A stretch of 7,809 nucleotides of DNA. It comes from Pseudomonadota bacterium. Its GTDB lineage: Bacteria; Pseudomonadota; Alphaproteobacteria; Rhizobiales; Rhizobiaceae. The position numbers and the translations under genes were made by a program. The notes under the pieces are model-generated. The model searched no databases. It was given only the letters and a program-made list of their open reading frames with translations, and had not been told where the DNA came from. The DNA is taken from positions 1-7,809 of the forward strand of contig JAEYXI010000390.1 in NCBI GenBank assembly GCA_023428515.1. The letters run 5' to 3'. Shown here in pieces: positions 1 to 5,022 of the stretch. Position 1 is the first letter of the stretch; every line of letters begins with the position of its first letter.

Positions 1-57
1 GCCGGCAGGCAGGTGAGGGGCGGCGCCGACCCTCAACACCTCGCGAGGCTCCCATGA
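1..57 (+). other. possible 3' end of an upstream gene, overlapping the SDR start
   Basis: The first frame is open from the window edge and ends in a TGA at 55-57. This TGA overlaps the SDR start codon as ATGA, a common arrangement for translationally coupled genes in bacterial operons. A second candidate end is the TGA at 14-16 in another frame, which would leave a 37-base gap. Too little is visible to identify a product or to decide between the two. Confidence 0.22.
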
Positions 58-815
58 CCCGCCGCGCCGCCATCGTCACCGGGGCCAACCGTGGCATCGG
101 CCTCGCCATCGCCGAGGCGCTTGCCGCGTCCGGCTTCGACATCCTCGCCGCCGCCCTTGCGCCCACCCCGAGCGAAGAATTGCAAGCCGGCGTCGAGCGC
201 AACAACGGCCGGCTCGCCTATCGCCCCTTCGACCTTTCCGACCTCTCCACTCACGCCGCCGTCATCGAGGCCGCCGAAAAAGAGTTCGGCACCATCGACT
301 GCCTCGTCAACAACGCCGGCATGGCCTCGCCAGTGCGCGGCGATCTCCTCGACCTCAAGCCCGAGAACTTCGACAAGGTGCTCGACGTCAACCTGCGCGG
401 CACGGTCTTCTTCTCTCAGGCCATCGCCCGCGCCATGCTCGCCGCGCCCGCCAAGCCGGGCCGCTCCATCATCACCATCACCTCCGTCAGCGCCGAATTC
501 GCCTCGCCGGAGCGCCCCGACTACTGCGTCTCCAAGGCCGGCCTTTCCATGTGGGTGAAGAACATCGCGCTGCGGCTCGCCGCCGACGGCATCTCGGTCT
601 TCGAAGTCAGGCCGGGCATCATCCGCACCGACATGACGGCGGCTGCGACGGAAAAATACGATGGCCTGATCGGGGATGGGCTGGTGCCCTCGCGCCGCTG
701 GGGCGAGGCTCAGGACGTCGGCCTTGCCGTGGCGACCCTCGCCGCCGGCACGCTCGCCTTCGCCACCGGCTCGATCCTCAATGTCGACGGCGCGCTGTCG
801 GTCAGGAGGCTGTGA
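54..815 (+). CDS. SDR family NAD(P)-dependent oxidoreductase (FabG-like, classical SDR)
   Basis: This 253-residue protein is a complete classical short-chain dehydrogenase/reductase, a soluble NAD(P)(H)-dependent enzyme interconverting alcohols and ketones. The Rossmann motif TGANRGIG is at residues 9-16, D60 is the adenine-contacting Asp, NNAG is at 86-89 and the structural Asn is N113. The catalytic set is S144, Y157 and K161 (YxxxK), followed by a PG motif with a downstream T/M pair near 187-194. The length is normal for the family. The ATG at 54 has GAGG at 45-48, five bases upstream. No typical Asp or Arg after beta-2 settles the cofactor, so NADH or NADPH is open. Similar proteins are often labelled 3-oxoacyl-ACP reductase, but this copy sits with a GMC oxidoreductase and not with fatty acid genes, so a role in sugar, polyol or alcohol catabolism is more likely. 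That role is inferred from context. Confidence 0.93.
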   Translation: MTRRAAIVTGANRGIGLAIAEALAASGFDILAAALAPTPSEELQAGVERNNGRLAYRPFDLSDLSTHAAVIEAAEKEFGTIDCLVNNAGMASPVRGDLLDLKPENFDKVLDVNLRGTVFFSQAIARAMLAAPAKPGRSIITITSVSAEFASPERPDYCVSKAGLSMWVKNIALRLAADGISVFEVRPGIIRTDMTAAATEKYDGLIGDGLVPSRRWGEAQDVGLAVATLAAGTLAFATGSILNVDGALSVRRL

Positions 816-839
816 TGGCGAGTTGGCAGGACTTGGGTT

Positions 840-896
840 CCTCGCCCCCGCGAAGCGGGGGAGAGGTGGCTCGCCGAAGGCGAGACGGAGAGGGGG
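840..896. repeat. intergenic palindromic element with two GAA-triloop hairpins (rhizobial REP/RIME-like)
   Basis: Two perfect hairpins lie side by side between the SDR and GMC genes. The first has arms CCCCCGC (845-851) and GCGGGGG (855-861) around a GAA loop, and extends past one mismatch by CCTC (840-843) with GAGG (863-866). The second has arms CTCGCC (870-875) and GGCGAG (879-884), again around GAA. GAGAGG-plus-G-run blocks follow each hairpin (861-869 and 888-896). Intergenic palindromes with two stems of this look are common in rhizobia (RIME and REP-like families); membership is from memory and untested. No T-run follows, so it is a poor intrinsic terminator. In an operon transcript it could act as an RNA stabiliser or partial attenuator. 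Confidence 0.7.
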
Positions 897-918
897 TCTT
901 CTCTCGACCACGCAAGCA

Positions 919-934
919 ATGCGAGCACTCGCAT
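919..934 (+). promoter_or_regulatory. perfect inverted repeat covering the GMC start codon
   Basis: ATGCGAG (919-925) and CTCGCAT (928-934) form perfect 7-base arms around CA. The right arm includes the first two bases of the GMC ATG (933-935), and the left arm includes the only weak Shine-Dalgarno-like stretch, GCGAG (921-925). As RNA it could fold as a 6-bp stem with a GCAC tetraloop and hide both signals. As DNA it could be an operator. Function is inferred. Confidence 0.45.
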
Positions 935-2561
935 GACTGACTTCATCATTGTCGGCGGCGGCCCTGCCGGTTGCGTCCTTGCCAACCGGCTCTCCGAGGA
1001 CCCCGGCAATCAGGTCACTCTGCTCGAAGCCGGCGGCGGCGACTGGCATCCGCTGATCCACATGCCGGCAGGCTTCGCCAAGATGACCAAGGGCATCGCC
1101 TCCTGGGGCTGGTCGACGGTCCCACAGAAGCACATGAAGGGGCGCGTCTTCCGCTACACCCAGGCCAAGGTGATCGGCGGTGGCTCCTCCATCAACGCGC
1201 AGATCTACACGCGCGGCAATGCGCGCGACTACGACGCCTGGGAGAAGGAGGAGGGGCTTGCCGGCTGGGGCTATCGCGACGTGCTGCCCTATTTCAAGCG
1301 CGCCGAGAACAACGAGCGCTACGCCAACGACTACCACGGCTATGGCGGCCCGCTCGGCGTCTCCAACCCTATCGCGCCGCTGCCGATCTGCGAGGCCTAT
1401 TTCCGCGCCGGCCAGGAACTCGGCATCCCCTTCAACCCGGACTTCAACGGCGCATCACAAGAAGGCCTTGGCTACTACCAGCTCACCCAGAAGAACGCCC
1501 GCCGCTCCTCGGCCTCGGTCGCCTATCTGAAGCCCATCACCAACCGCAAGAACCTCACTGTGCGCACCGGTGTCATGGTCACCCGCATCGTCCTCGAAAA
1601 GGGCAAGGCGACCGGCGTCGAGATCGTCGCCAGGCCCGGAGCCCAGCCGGAGATCCTGCACGCCTCGCGAGAAGTCATTGTGAGCTCGGGCGCTATCGGT
1701 TCGCCAAAACTGCTGATGCTCTCCGGCATCGGCCCGGCCGATCACCTGAAGTCGGTCGGCATCAAGCCGGTGCACGATCTGCCCGGCGTCGGCCGGAATC
1801 TGCAGGACCATCTCGACCTCTTCGTCATCGCCGAATGCTCCGGCGACTTCACCTACGACAACTACGCAAAACTCCACCGCTCGGCCTGGGCCGGCCTGCA
1901 ATACCTGCTCTTCAAGAAAGGGCCGGTGGCCTCGAGCCTCTTCGAGACCGGCGGCTTCTGGTACGCCGATCCGACCGCCGCGCAGCCCGACATCCAGTTC
2001 CATCTCGGCCTGGGCTCCGGCATCGAGGCCGGTGTCGAGAAGCTGAAGAACCCCGGCGTCACGCTGAACTCCGCCTTCCTGCGTCCCCGCTCGCGCGGCT
2101 CGGTCAGGCTGTCAGGCAGCGATCCCGCCGCCGCACCTCTCATCGACCCCAACTACTGGGCCGATCCCTACGATCGCGAGATCTCCATCAAGGGCTTGCG
2201 CATCGCGCGCGAGATCATGCGGCAGAATGCGCTGAAATCATTCGTCCAGCGCGAGGTGCTGCCCGGCCCGTCGCTTAAAACCGACGATCAACTCTTCGAC
2301 TATGCCTGCAACAGCGCCAAGACCGACCATCACCCGGTCGGCACCTGCCGCTTGGGCCACGACGACCTGGCCGTCGTCACGCCCGACCTGAAGCTTCGCG
2401 GCATCGACAACCTGCGCGTCTGCGACGCCTCAATCATGCCGCGCGTGCCGTCCTCCAACACCAACGCGCCGCCCATCATGGTCGGCGAAAAAGGCTCCGA
2501 CATCATCCTGGGCCGCGAACCGCTGCCGCCGGCCGTCTTCTCGCAGGGCCGCGCCGCTTGA
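933..2561 (+). CDS. GMC family FAD-dependent oxidoreductase (choline/alcohol dehydrogenase-like)
   Basis: This 542-residue protein belongs to the glucose-methanol-choline oxidoreductase family, which oxidises a hydroxyl to a carbonyl using FAD. The FAD dinucleotide motif GGGPAG is at residues 8-13 with E32 closing the fold (LLEAGG). GMC signature 1 lies around 82-96 (GGGSSINAQ), and signature 2 around 252-267, ending SGIG. The conserved catalytic His is H467 in HHPVGTCR, and its partner is N509 in SSNTNAPP, giving the His/Asn pair of choline-oxidase-type members. There is no signal peptide, so it is cytoplasmic or membrane-peripheral. The length is typical. Motif details differ from BetA (GGGSSINAQ instead of the GLGGSSLINGM type), so I would not call it choline dehydrogenase; alcohol, polyol or sorbose-type substrates are equally possible. 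It lies 117 bases after the SDR on the same strand, probably one operon. The Shine-Dalgarno is weak and lies in a palindrome. Confidence 0.93.
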   Translation: MTDFIIVGGGPAGCVLANRLSEDPGNQVTLLEAGGGDWHPLIHMPAGFAKMTKGIASWGWSTVPQKHMKGRVFRYTQAKVIGGGSSINAQIYTRGNARDYDAWEKEEGLAGWGYRDVLPYFKRAENNERYANDYHGYGGPLGVSNPIAPLPICEAYFRAGQELGIPFNPDFNGASQEGLGYYQLTQKNARRSSASVAYLKPITNRKNLTVRTGVMVTRIVLEKGKATGVEIVARPGAQPEILHASREVIVSSGAIGSPKLLMLSGIGPADHLKSVGIKPVHDLPGVGRNLQDHLDLFVIAECSGDFTYDNYAKLHRSAWAGLQYLLFKKGPVASSLFETGGFWYADPTAAQPDIQFHLGLGSGIEAGVEKLKNPGVTLNSAFLRPRSRGSVRLSGSDPAAAPLIDPNYWADPYDREISIKGLRIAREIMRQNALKSFVQREVLPGPSLKTDDQLFDYACNSAKTDHHPVGTCRLGHDDLAVVTPDLKLRGIDNLRVCDASIMPRVPSSNTNAPPIMVGEKGSDIILGREPLPPAVFSQGRAA

Positions 2562-2603
2562 ATCAGCAGTGCCGCGATCGAGGCTGGGGGCGCCACGCTC
2601 CGG

Positions 2604-2632
2604 ATACCAATGTCTGGTATTCCTGATACTAT
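2604..2632 (+). promoter_or_regulatory. three alternating half-sites at 11-bp spacing; possible operator/promoter
   Basis: ATACCA (2604-2609), TGGTAT (2615-2620) and ATACTA (2626-2631) alternate in orientation, with starts exactly 11 bases apart, about one helical turn. The first pair is a perfect inverted repeat with a 5-base spacer; the second pair matches 5 of 6. The third half-site overlaps an extended -10-like TGATACTAT (2624-2632), and the first falls at the -35 position with 17-bp spacing, although its own -35 match is weak. TGGTAT/ATACCA arms recall GntR-type operators; this is an analogy only. A start near 2639 would leave about 30 bases of leader before the ORF at 2670. No T-run follows, so it is not a clear terminator for the GMC gene. 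Confidence 0.35.
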
Positions 2633-2669
2633 CCGCGTGTGGGGGGCCTTTTGCTGGGGAGCGGGGCCT

Positions 2670-2789
2670 ATGTTCTGGCTTGGGATCGGTTTGGGATTGA
2701 TGATTGGCATGGTGCTCGCGGTTGCCGGTATTTACTGGCTTGCCTCGATAGATCCGTTGCCGCACCGCAAGGAGTTGCCGCCGCCTTAA
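2670..2789 (+). CDS. 39-residue single-pass membrane microprotein, unknown function
   Basis: The ORF encodes a start MFWLGIGLGL, a hydrophobic segment of about residues 2-26 with Gly and Met repeats, and a short polar tail with HRKE ending in three prolines. This fits one transmembrane helix with a short soluble tail. GGGGAG at 2656-2661 lies eight bases before the ATG, a good ribosome binding site. The frame stays open upstream to an ATG at 2610 (59 residues), but that start has no site at a usable distance and lies inside the half-site array, so 2670 is preferred. It is converging with the M23 gene, whose stop lies 52 bases away. I do not recognise the family. It could be chance, but the hydrophobic pattern plus binding site argue for a real gene. 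Confidence 0.55.
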   Translation: MFWLGIGLGLMIGMVLAVAGIYWLASIDPLPHRKELPPP

Positions 2790-2792
2790 AGA

Positions 2793-2827
2793 CATGATCC
2801 CGAAGCGTTAGCTTTCAGACGGTCATG
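2793..2827. repeat. degenerate intergenic palindrome between convergent genes
   Basis: CATGA (2793-2797) and TCATG (2823-2827) are inverted arms, and inside them AAGC (2803-2806) and GCTT (2811-2814) form a small hairpin around GTTA. The left part, CATGATCCCGAA, recalls the start of a palindrome that recurs between genes in many rhizobia; that is recollection, not a search. It may serve as a weak bidirectional terminator for the 39-residue ORF and the M23 gene, but it has no T-run on either side. Confidence 0.35.
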
Positions 2828-2841
2828 CCCTGGGGCGGGGA

Positions 2842-4137
2842 TCAAAGGTACTGGCTGACCTTCCGGCCGGCCTTGAGGAAGCGCACGGGGTTGAGCGCGT
2901 CGCCGTTGCGGCGCACCTCATAGTGCAGGTGCGGACCTGTGGAACGGCCGCTGCTGCCGACCTTGCCGACCACATCCCCGACAGCCAGTTCCTGCCCTTT
3001 CTTGACCAGGATCTTGCTCAGATGGCCGTAGCGGGTGGTGAAGCCGCCGGCGTGCTGAACCTCGACCATGCGACCGTAGCCGCCGTTCCAGCCGGCGCTG
3101 ATCACTGTACCGGGCGCCGTTACGCGGGCGTCGGAGCCCATCGGCGCGCGGAAATCCATGCCGGAATGCATGGCCGGCGTGCCGAGCAGTGGGTCTTTGC
3201 GCACGCCGAACGGGCTGGAGAGGGAATGGCCGGGTGACGGGTTGGCAATCGGCATCCGGCGCGCTTCGGACTTCATTCTGTCAAGAAGATCAATCGCTTC
3301 ATCGAGCTCTTTGACTTTGGTGTCGAACAGCGCGGGGTTGTCGATCGGCACCAGCGGCCCGCCTATGCCGCTCTTGCCATCAGCGATGTCCACATCGATA
3401 CCGGCATCTTCGAGCACGTTCGAGATCGCGTCTGCCGTCTGGTAGGCGTCCTCCGCTAGTGCGTTGATGCGAGATATCTGTTCGGATTCGATCGAGCGCA
3501 GCGACTGGTTGATCGCAACGAAAAGCCTGTCGGCGCGGTCCGCCGAGGATTCGCCCGCCACCGTCCCGTCCCGTGTCGACCAGAAGGAGAAGGGGGTCTC
3601 CGCCGCGCTCGCAAGCATGGGCTGGCCTGAAGCGGCGCTATCGAGCGCGGCGCGCAGGTCCTGCTCGTCCGATGGCTTGTCCGGGGGCAGCGGGGCCGAG
3701 GCAGGCAAGGCCGCAGTGTCGCTCCCGAACCGATCGGTGATCGGCGCCAGGCGACCGTGGCGTTCGGTGAGCTGGGTCTGCCGTTCAATCAACTCGCCGA
3801 CCTTCGTCTCCATCAGTTGCTGGTCGAGCATCTGCCGGCTGGTGATGCGGTCGACCTGCGCGCGCAGCGCCGAGATGCGGTCTTCGTAAGCCTGCTGCAG
3901 GCGTGCCTGCCGGGCCGTCGTGGCGTCGATCAGGTCGTCCCTGAGCACAAGGTAGGTCGTCGCGAGAAGATAGCCGATCGCCATCGCGGCGAAGGCCGAG
4001 CCGGTGAGGGCGGCCAGCCACGGACGGACCTGGAAATGGCGGATTTGGTCGCCGCGCGCGATGATGACCGTATGCGGCTCCTTGCGCTTGCCGAAAACGG
4101 TTGACCGATTTGCGTCTGCCACTGAACGAGCGCCCAC
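2842..4137 (-). CDS. membrane-anchored M23 (LytM-type) peptidoglycan endopeptidase, possibly RgsM-like
   Basis: The 431-residue protein has a short basic cytoplasmic N-terminus, one transmembrane segment at about 41-65, a charged probably coiled-coil stretch at about 68-130, a low-complexity linker (about 130-180), a second helical stretch (about 195-300), and a C-terminal LytM domain (about 305-420). The zinc and catalytic residues are all present: H324 and D328 (HSGMD), H372 (YGHL), and H403 and H405 (HLH). This predicts an active zinc enzyme cutting peptide cross-bridges in the periplasm, not a degenerate EnvC-like activator. The start is GTG at 4137; an in-frame TAA lies eight codons upstream, and GTG at 4122 is an alternative. 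Neither has a strong Shine-Dalgarno. The architecture resembles RgsM, the M23 protein needed for polar growth in Sinorhizobium, but other rhizobial M23 paralogues share it, so no symbol is given. It has its own upstream region, separated from the microprotein gene by a terminator. Confidence 0.92.
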   Translation of the reverse strand: MGARSVADANRSTVFGKRKEPHTVIIARGDQIRHFQVRPWLAALTGSAFAAMAIGYLLATTYLVLRDDLIDATTARQARLQQAYEDRISALRAQVDRITSRQMLDQQLMETKVGELIERQTQLTERHGRLAPITDRFGSDTAALPASAPLPPDKPSDEQDLRAALDSAASGQPMLASAAETPFSFWSTRDGTVAGESSADRADRLFVAINQSLRSIESEQISRINALAEDAYQTADAISNVLEDAGIDVDIADGKSGIGGPLVPIDNPALFDTKVKELDEAIDLLDRMKSEARRMPIANPSPGHSLSSPFGVRKDPLLGTPAMHSGMDFRAPMGSDARVTAPGTVISAGWNGGYGRMVEVQHAGGFTTRYGHLSKILVKKGQELAVGDVVGKVGSSGRSTGPHLHYEVRRNGDALNPVRFLKAGRKVSQYL

Positions 4138-4170
4138 ACCGCTGAAGTTGCGATGGGGCGATTACACATC

Positions 4171-4181
4171 GTTAAGGTTAA
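4171..4181 (-). promoter_or_regulatory. tandem CtrA-like half-sites upstream of the M23 gene
   Basis: Read on the minus strand this is TTAACCTTAAC, two overlapping copies of the TTAACC-type half-site bound by the cell-cycle regulator CtrA in alphaproteobacteria. It lies 34 bases before the GTG start. The spacing (TTAA-N2-TTAA) is not the classic TTAA-N7-TTAA. A TGTAAT hexamer at about 4166-4161 could be a -10. Cell-cycle control would suit a wall hydrolase, but this is inference. The rest of the 173-base gap up to 4310 holds the microprotein terminator and nothing else I can support. Confidence 0.3.
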
Positions 4182-4238
4182 TAAAGCCCTTAGCGGGAAG
4201 TTGTTCAGGTGATTTCGGCAGGATGGCGGGGCAGGCAA

Positions 4239-4269
4239 AGCCCTCGCATCCGTCGTGGAGGCGAGGGCT
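4239..4269 (-). terminator. probable terminator of the 25-residue microprotein gene
   Basis: AGCCCTCGC (4239-4247) and GCGAGGGCT (4261-4269) form a perfect 9-bp, GC-rich stem with a 13-base loop. On the minus strand it lies 41 bases after the microprotein stop and ends in a short T-run (TTT). The T-run is weak, so termination may be partial. It separates the microprotein transcript from the M23 gene. Confidence 0.55.
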
Positions 4270-4310
4270 CGGGGTTACTCAAGAATACGCGTACTGAATG
4301 GCTTGGCTGC

Positions 4311-4388
4311 CTAGTCCAGGAACAGCCAGAGCAGGATGATGATGGGGATCGGAATCCCGAGCAACCACAGAAGTACTCCGCGTAACAT
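4311..4388 (-). CDS. 25-residue hydrophobic microprotein, stress-regulated
   Basis: The product is nearly all membrane helix: MLRGVLLWLLGIP, then isoleucine- and leucine-rich sequence with a second proline, ending LFLD. One Arg at position 3 and one Asp at the C-terminus suggest a single short helix in the inner membrane. The ATG at 4388 has GGGAGAA (4399-4393) with the GGAG core six bases upstream, the best ribosome binding site in the window. A GGAAC-N16-CGTT promoter sits just before it and a stem-loop follows, so this is a complete transcription unit. I recall similar tiny hydrophobic ORFs in Rhizobiales but cannot name a family. The frame extends upstream only as an antisense-free shadow through the peroxiredoxin gene in another frame, which I disregard. 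Function is unknown; the regulation points to the general stress response. Confidence 0.72.
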   Translation of the reverse strand: MLRGVLLWLLGIPIPIIILLWLFLD

Positions 4389-4401
4389 GTTGTTCTCCCA
4401 A

Positions 4402-4425
4402 GACGTTTTCAGTTCATGAAACGTC
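4402..4425. promoter_or_regulatory. inverted repeat over the -10 and start region of the microprotein promoter
   Basis: GACGTTT (4402-4408) and AAACGTC (4419-4425) are perfect 7-base arms with a 10-base spacer. The right arm contains the CGTT -10 element of the EcfG-type promoter, and the spacer covers the expected transcription start near 4411-4413. This could be an operator for a second regulator, or a by-product of a duplicated -10 element. It is only partly transcribed, so an RNA hairpin is unlikely. Confidence 0.3.
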
Positions 4426-4444
4426 GCGGGCAAGGAATGGTTCC
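4420..4444 (-). promoter_or_regulatory. EcfG (general stress response sigma factor) promoter
   Basis: On the minus strand GGAAC (4444-4440) is followed after exactly 16 bases by CGTT (4423-4420). This matches the EcfG consensus GGAAC-N16-17-CGTT known from alphaproteobacteria. The expected start near 4411-4413 leaves a leader of about 25 bases to the microprotein ATG at 4388. The -35 begins 16 bases after the peroxiredoxin stop, in non-coding sequence. I found no other convincing copy before the other genes. Confidence 0.8.
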
Positions 4445-4459
4445 GCCTTCGGTCTAGCG

Positions 4460-4927
4460 TCAGAGCGCCTTCGCCGCCTCCAGCACTTCCTCGGCGTGGC
4501 CGGGAACCCTTACCTTCCGCCAGACGCGCGCGATCTTGCCATCGCGGTCGATGAGGAAGGTCGAGCGGATCACGCCCATGTACTTGCGGCCGAACATCGT
4601 CTTCTCGCCCCACACGCCATAGGCCTCGATCGCCTCGCGCGATTCATCCGCCGCAAGCGGCGTCGTCAGCCCGTGCTTCTTTCTGAAGTTGGCGTGCTTG
4701 CGCAGGCTGTCGGGCGAGATGCCGATGACGACCGCGCCTGCCTTGTCGAAGGCGTCGTGGTATTTCGAAAAGGCGATGGCCTCGGCGGTACACGTTTCGG
4801 TGTTGTCCTGCGGATAGAAGAACAGCACCACGATTTTGCCGCGAAGCTCTGTCAGCCGGACCGTTCCGCCGCCATCGGCAGGCAAAGAGAATTGCGGCGC
4901 GTCGTCTCCAGATGTCAATTCGGTCAT
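4460..4927 (-). CDS. bcp: peroxiredoxin, Bcp/PrxQ-like, single cysteine
   Basis: This 155-residue thioredoxin-fold protein belongs to the AhpC/TSA superfamily, Bcp/PrxQ group, cytoplasmic thiol peroxidases that reduce hydrogen peroxide and organic hydroperoxides. The active-site block is YPQDNTETCTAEA with P39, T43 and peroxidatic C46; the assisting Arg is R121 (GVIRSTF). C46 is the only cysteine in the protein. The resolving Cys found five residues later in E. coli Bcp is an alanine-context position here (CTAEAIAF), so it must work as a 1-Cys enzyme or be reduced by an external thiol. The usual T-P/S-G-C is T-E-T-C, a less common variant. The ATG at 4927 has AAGGG about nine bases upstream. 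It is divergent from the YhdP-like gene and could read through into the microprotein gene 71 bases downstream, although that gene has its own promoter. Confidence 0.92.
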   Translation of the reverse strand: MTELTSGDDAPQFSLPADGGGTVRLTELRGKIVVLFFYPQDNTETCTAEAIAFSKYHDAFDKAGAVVIGISPDSLRKHANFRKKHGLTTPLAADESREAIEAYGVWGEKTMFGRKYMGVIRSTFLIDRDGKIARVWRKVRVPGHAEEVLEAAKAL

Positions 4928-4941
4928 GGCTATGCCCTTGA

Positions 4942-4993
4942 TTGGGTTACATGAAAGGCCGCACAGATATAGTGTTGCGGCAGGAGTCGTCTA
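4942..4993. promoter_or_regulatory. candidate overlapping divergent promoters (peroxiredoxin and YhdP-like gene)
   Basis: The AT-rich core AGATATAGT can serve as a -10 on both strands. Plus strand: TTGGGT (4942-4947), 18 bases, GATATA (4966-4971), or TATAGT (4968-4973) with no good -35. Minus strand: TAGACG (4993-4988), 16 bases, TATATC (4971-4966), giving a leader of about 30 bases for the peroxiredoxin. Matches are moderate. If right, the ATG at 4951 lies inside the promoter and cannot be the YhdP-like start. Confidence 0.3.
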
Positions 4994-5010
4994 CGCTGCA
5001 GCCGCAAGAT

Positions 5011-5015
5011 AAGGA
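5011..5015 (+). promoter_or_regulatory. Shine-Dalgarno that decides the YhdP-like start (GTG at 5023)
   Basis: AAGGA lies seven bases before an in-frame GTG at 5023. The upstream in-frame ATG at 4951 has no recognisable site and is only 23 bases from the divergent peroxiredoxin ATG. Confidence 0.55.
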
Positions 5016-5022
5016 AAAACGG

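Noticed and set aside
829..862. GGAAC on the minus strand near 836-840 as a second EcfG site
   Set aside because: No CGTT follows at 16-17 bases and it points away from any gene start.
840..896. Hairpins as an intrinsic terminator or CRISPR-like repeat
   Set aside because: No T-run follows either stem, the GMC gene follows on the same strand, and there are no regularly spaced repeats with spacers.
33..1337. 434-codon minus-strand frame across SDR, the repeat and the GMC start
   Set aside because: It crosses two real genes and a palindromic element and shows no recognisable domain; it is a shadow frame.
933..2561. GMC enzyme as choline dehydrogenase BetA
   Set aside because: Signature 1 and surrounding sequence differ from BetA and no betaine genes are next to it; only the family can be claimed.
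2842..4137. M23 protein as a non-catalytic EnvC/NlpD-type activator
   Set aside because: H324, D328, H372, H403 and H405 are all present, so an active enzyme is the simpler reading.
4223..4297. 24-codon plus-strand ORF in the gap between the M23 and microprotein genes
   Set aside because: It spans both arms of the terminator stem and has no good ribosome binding site.
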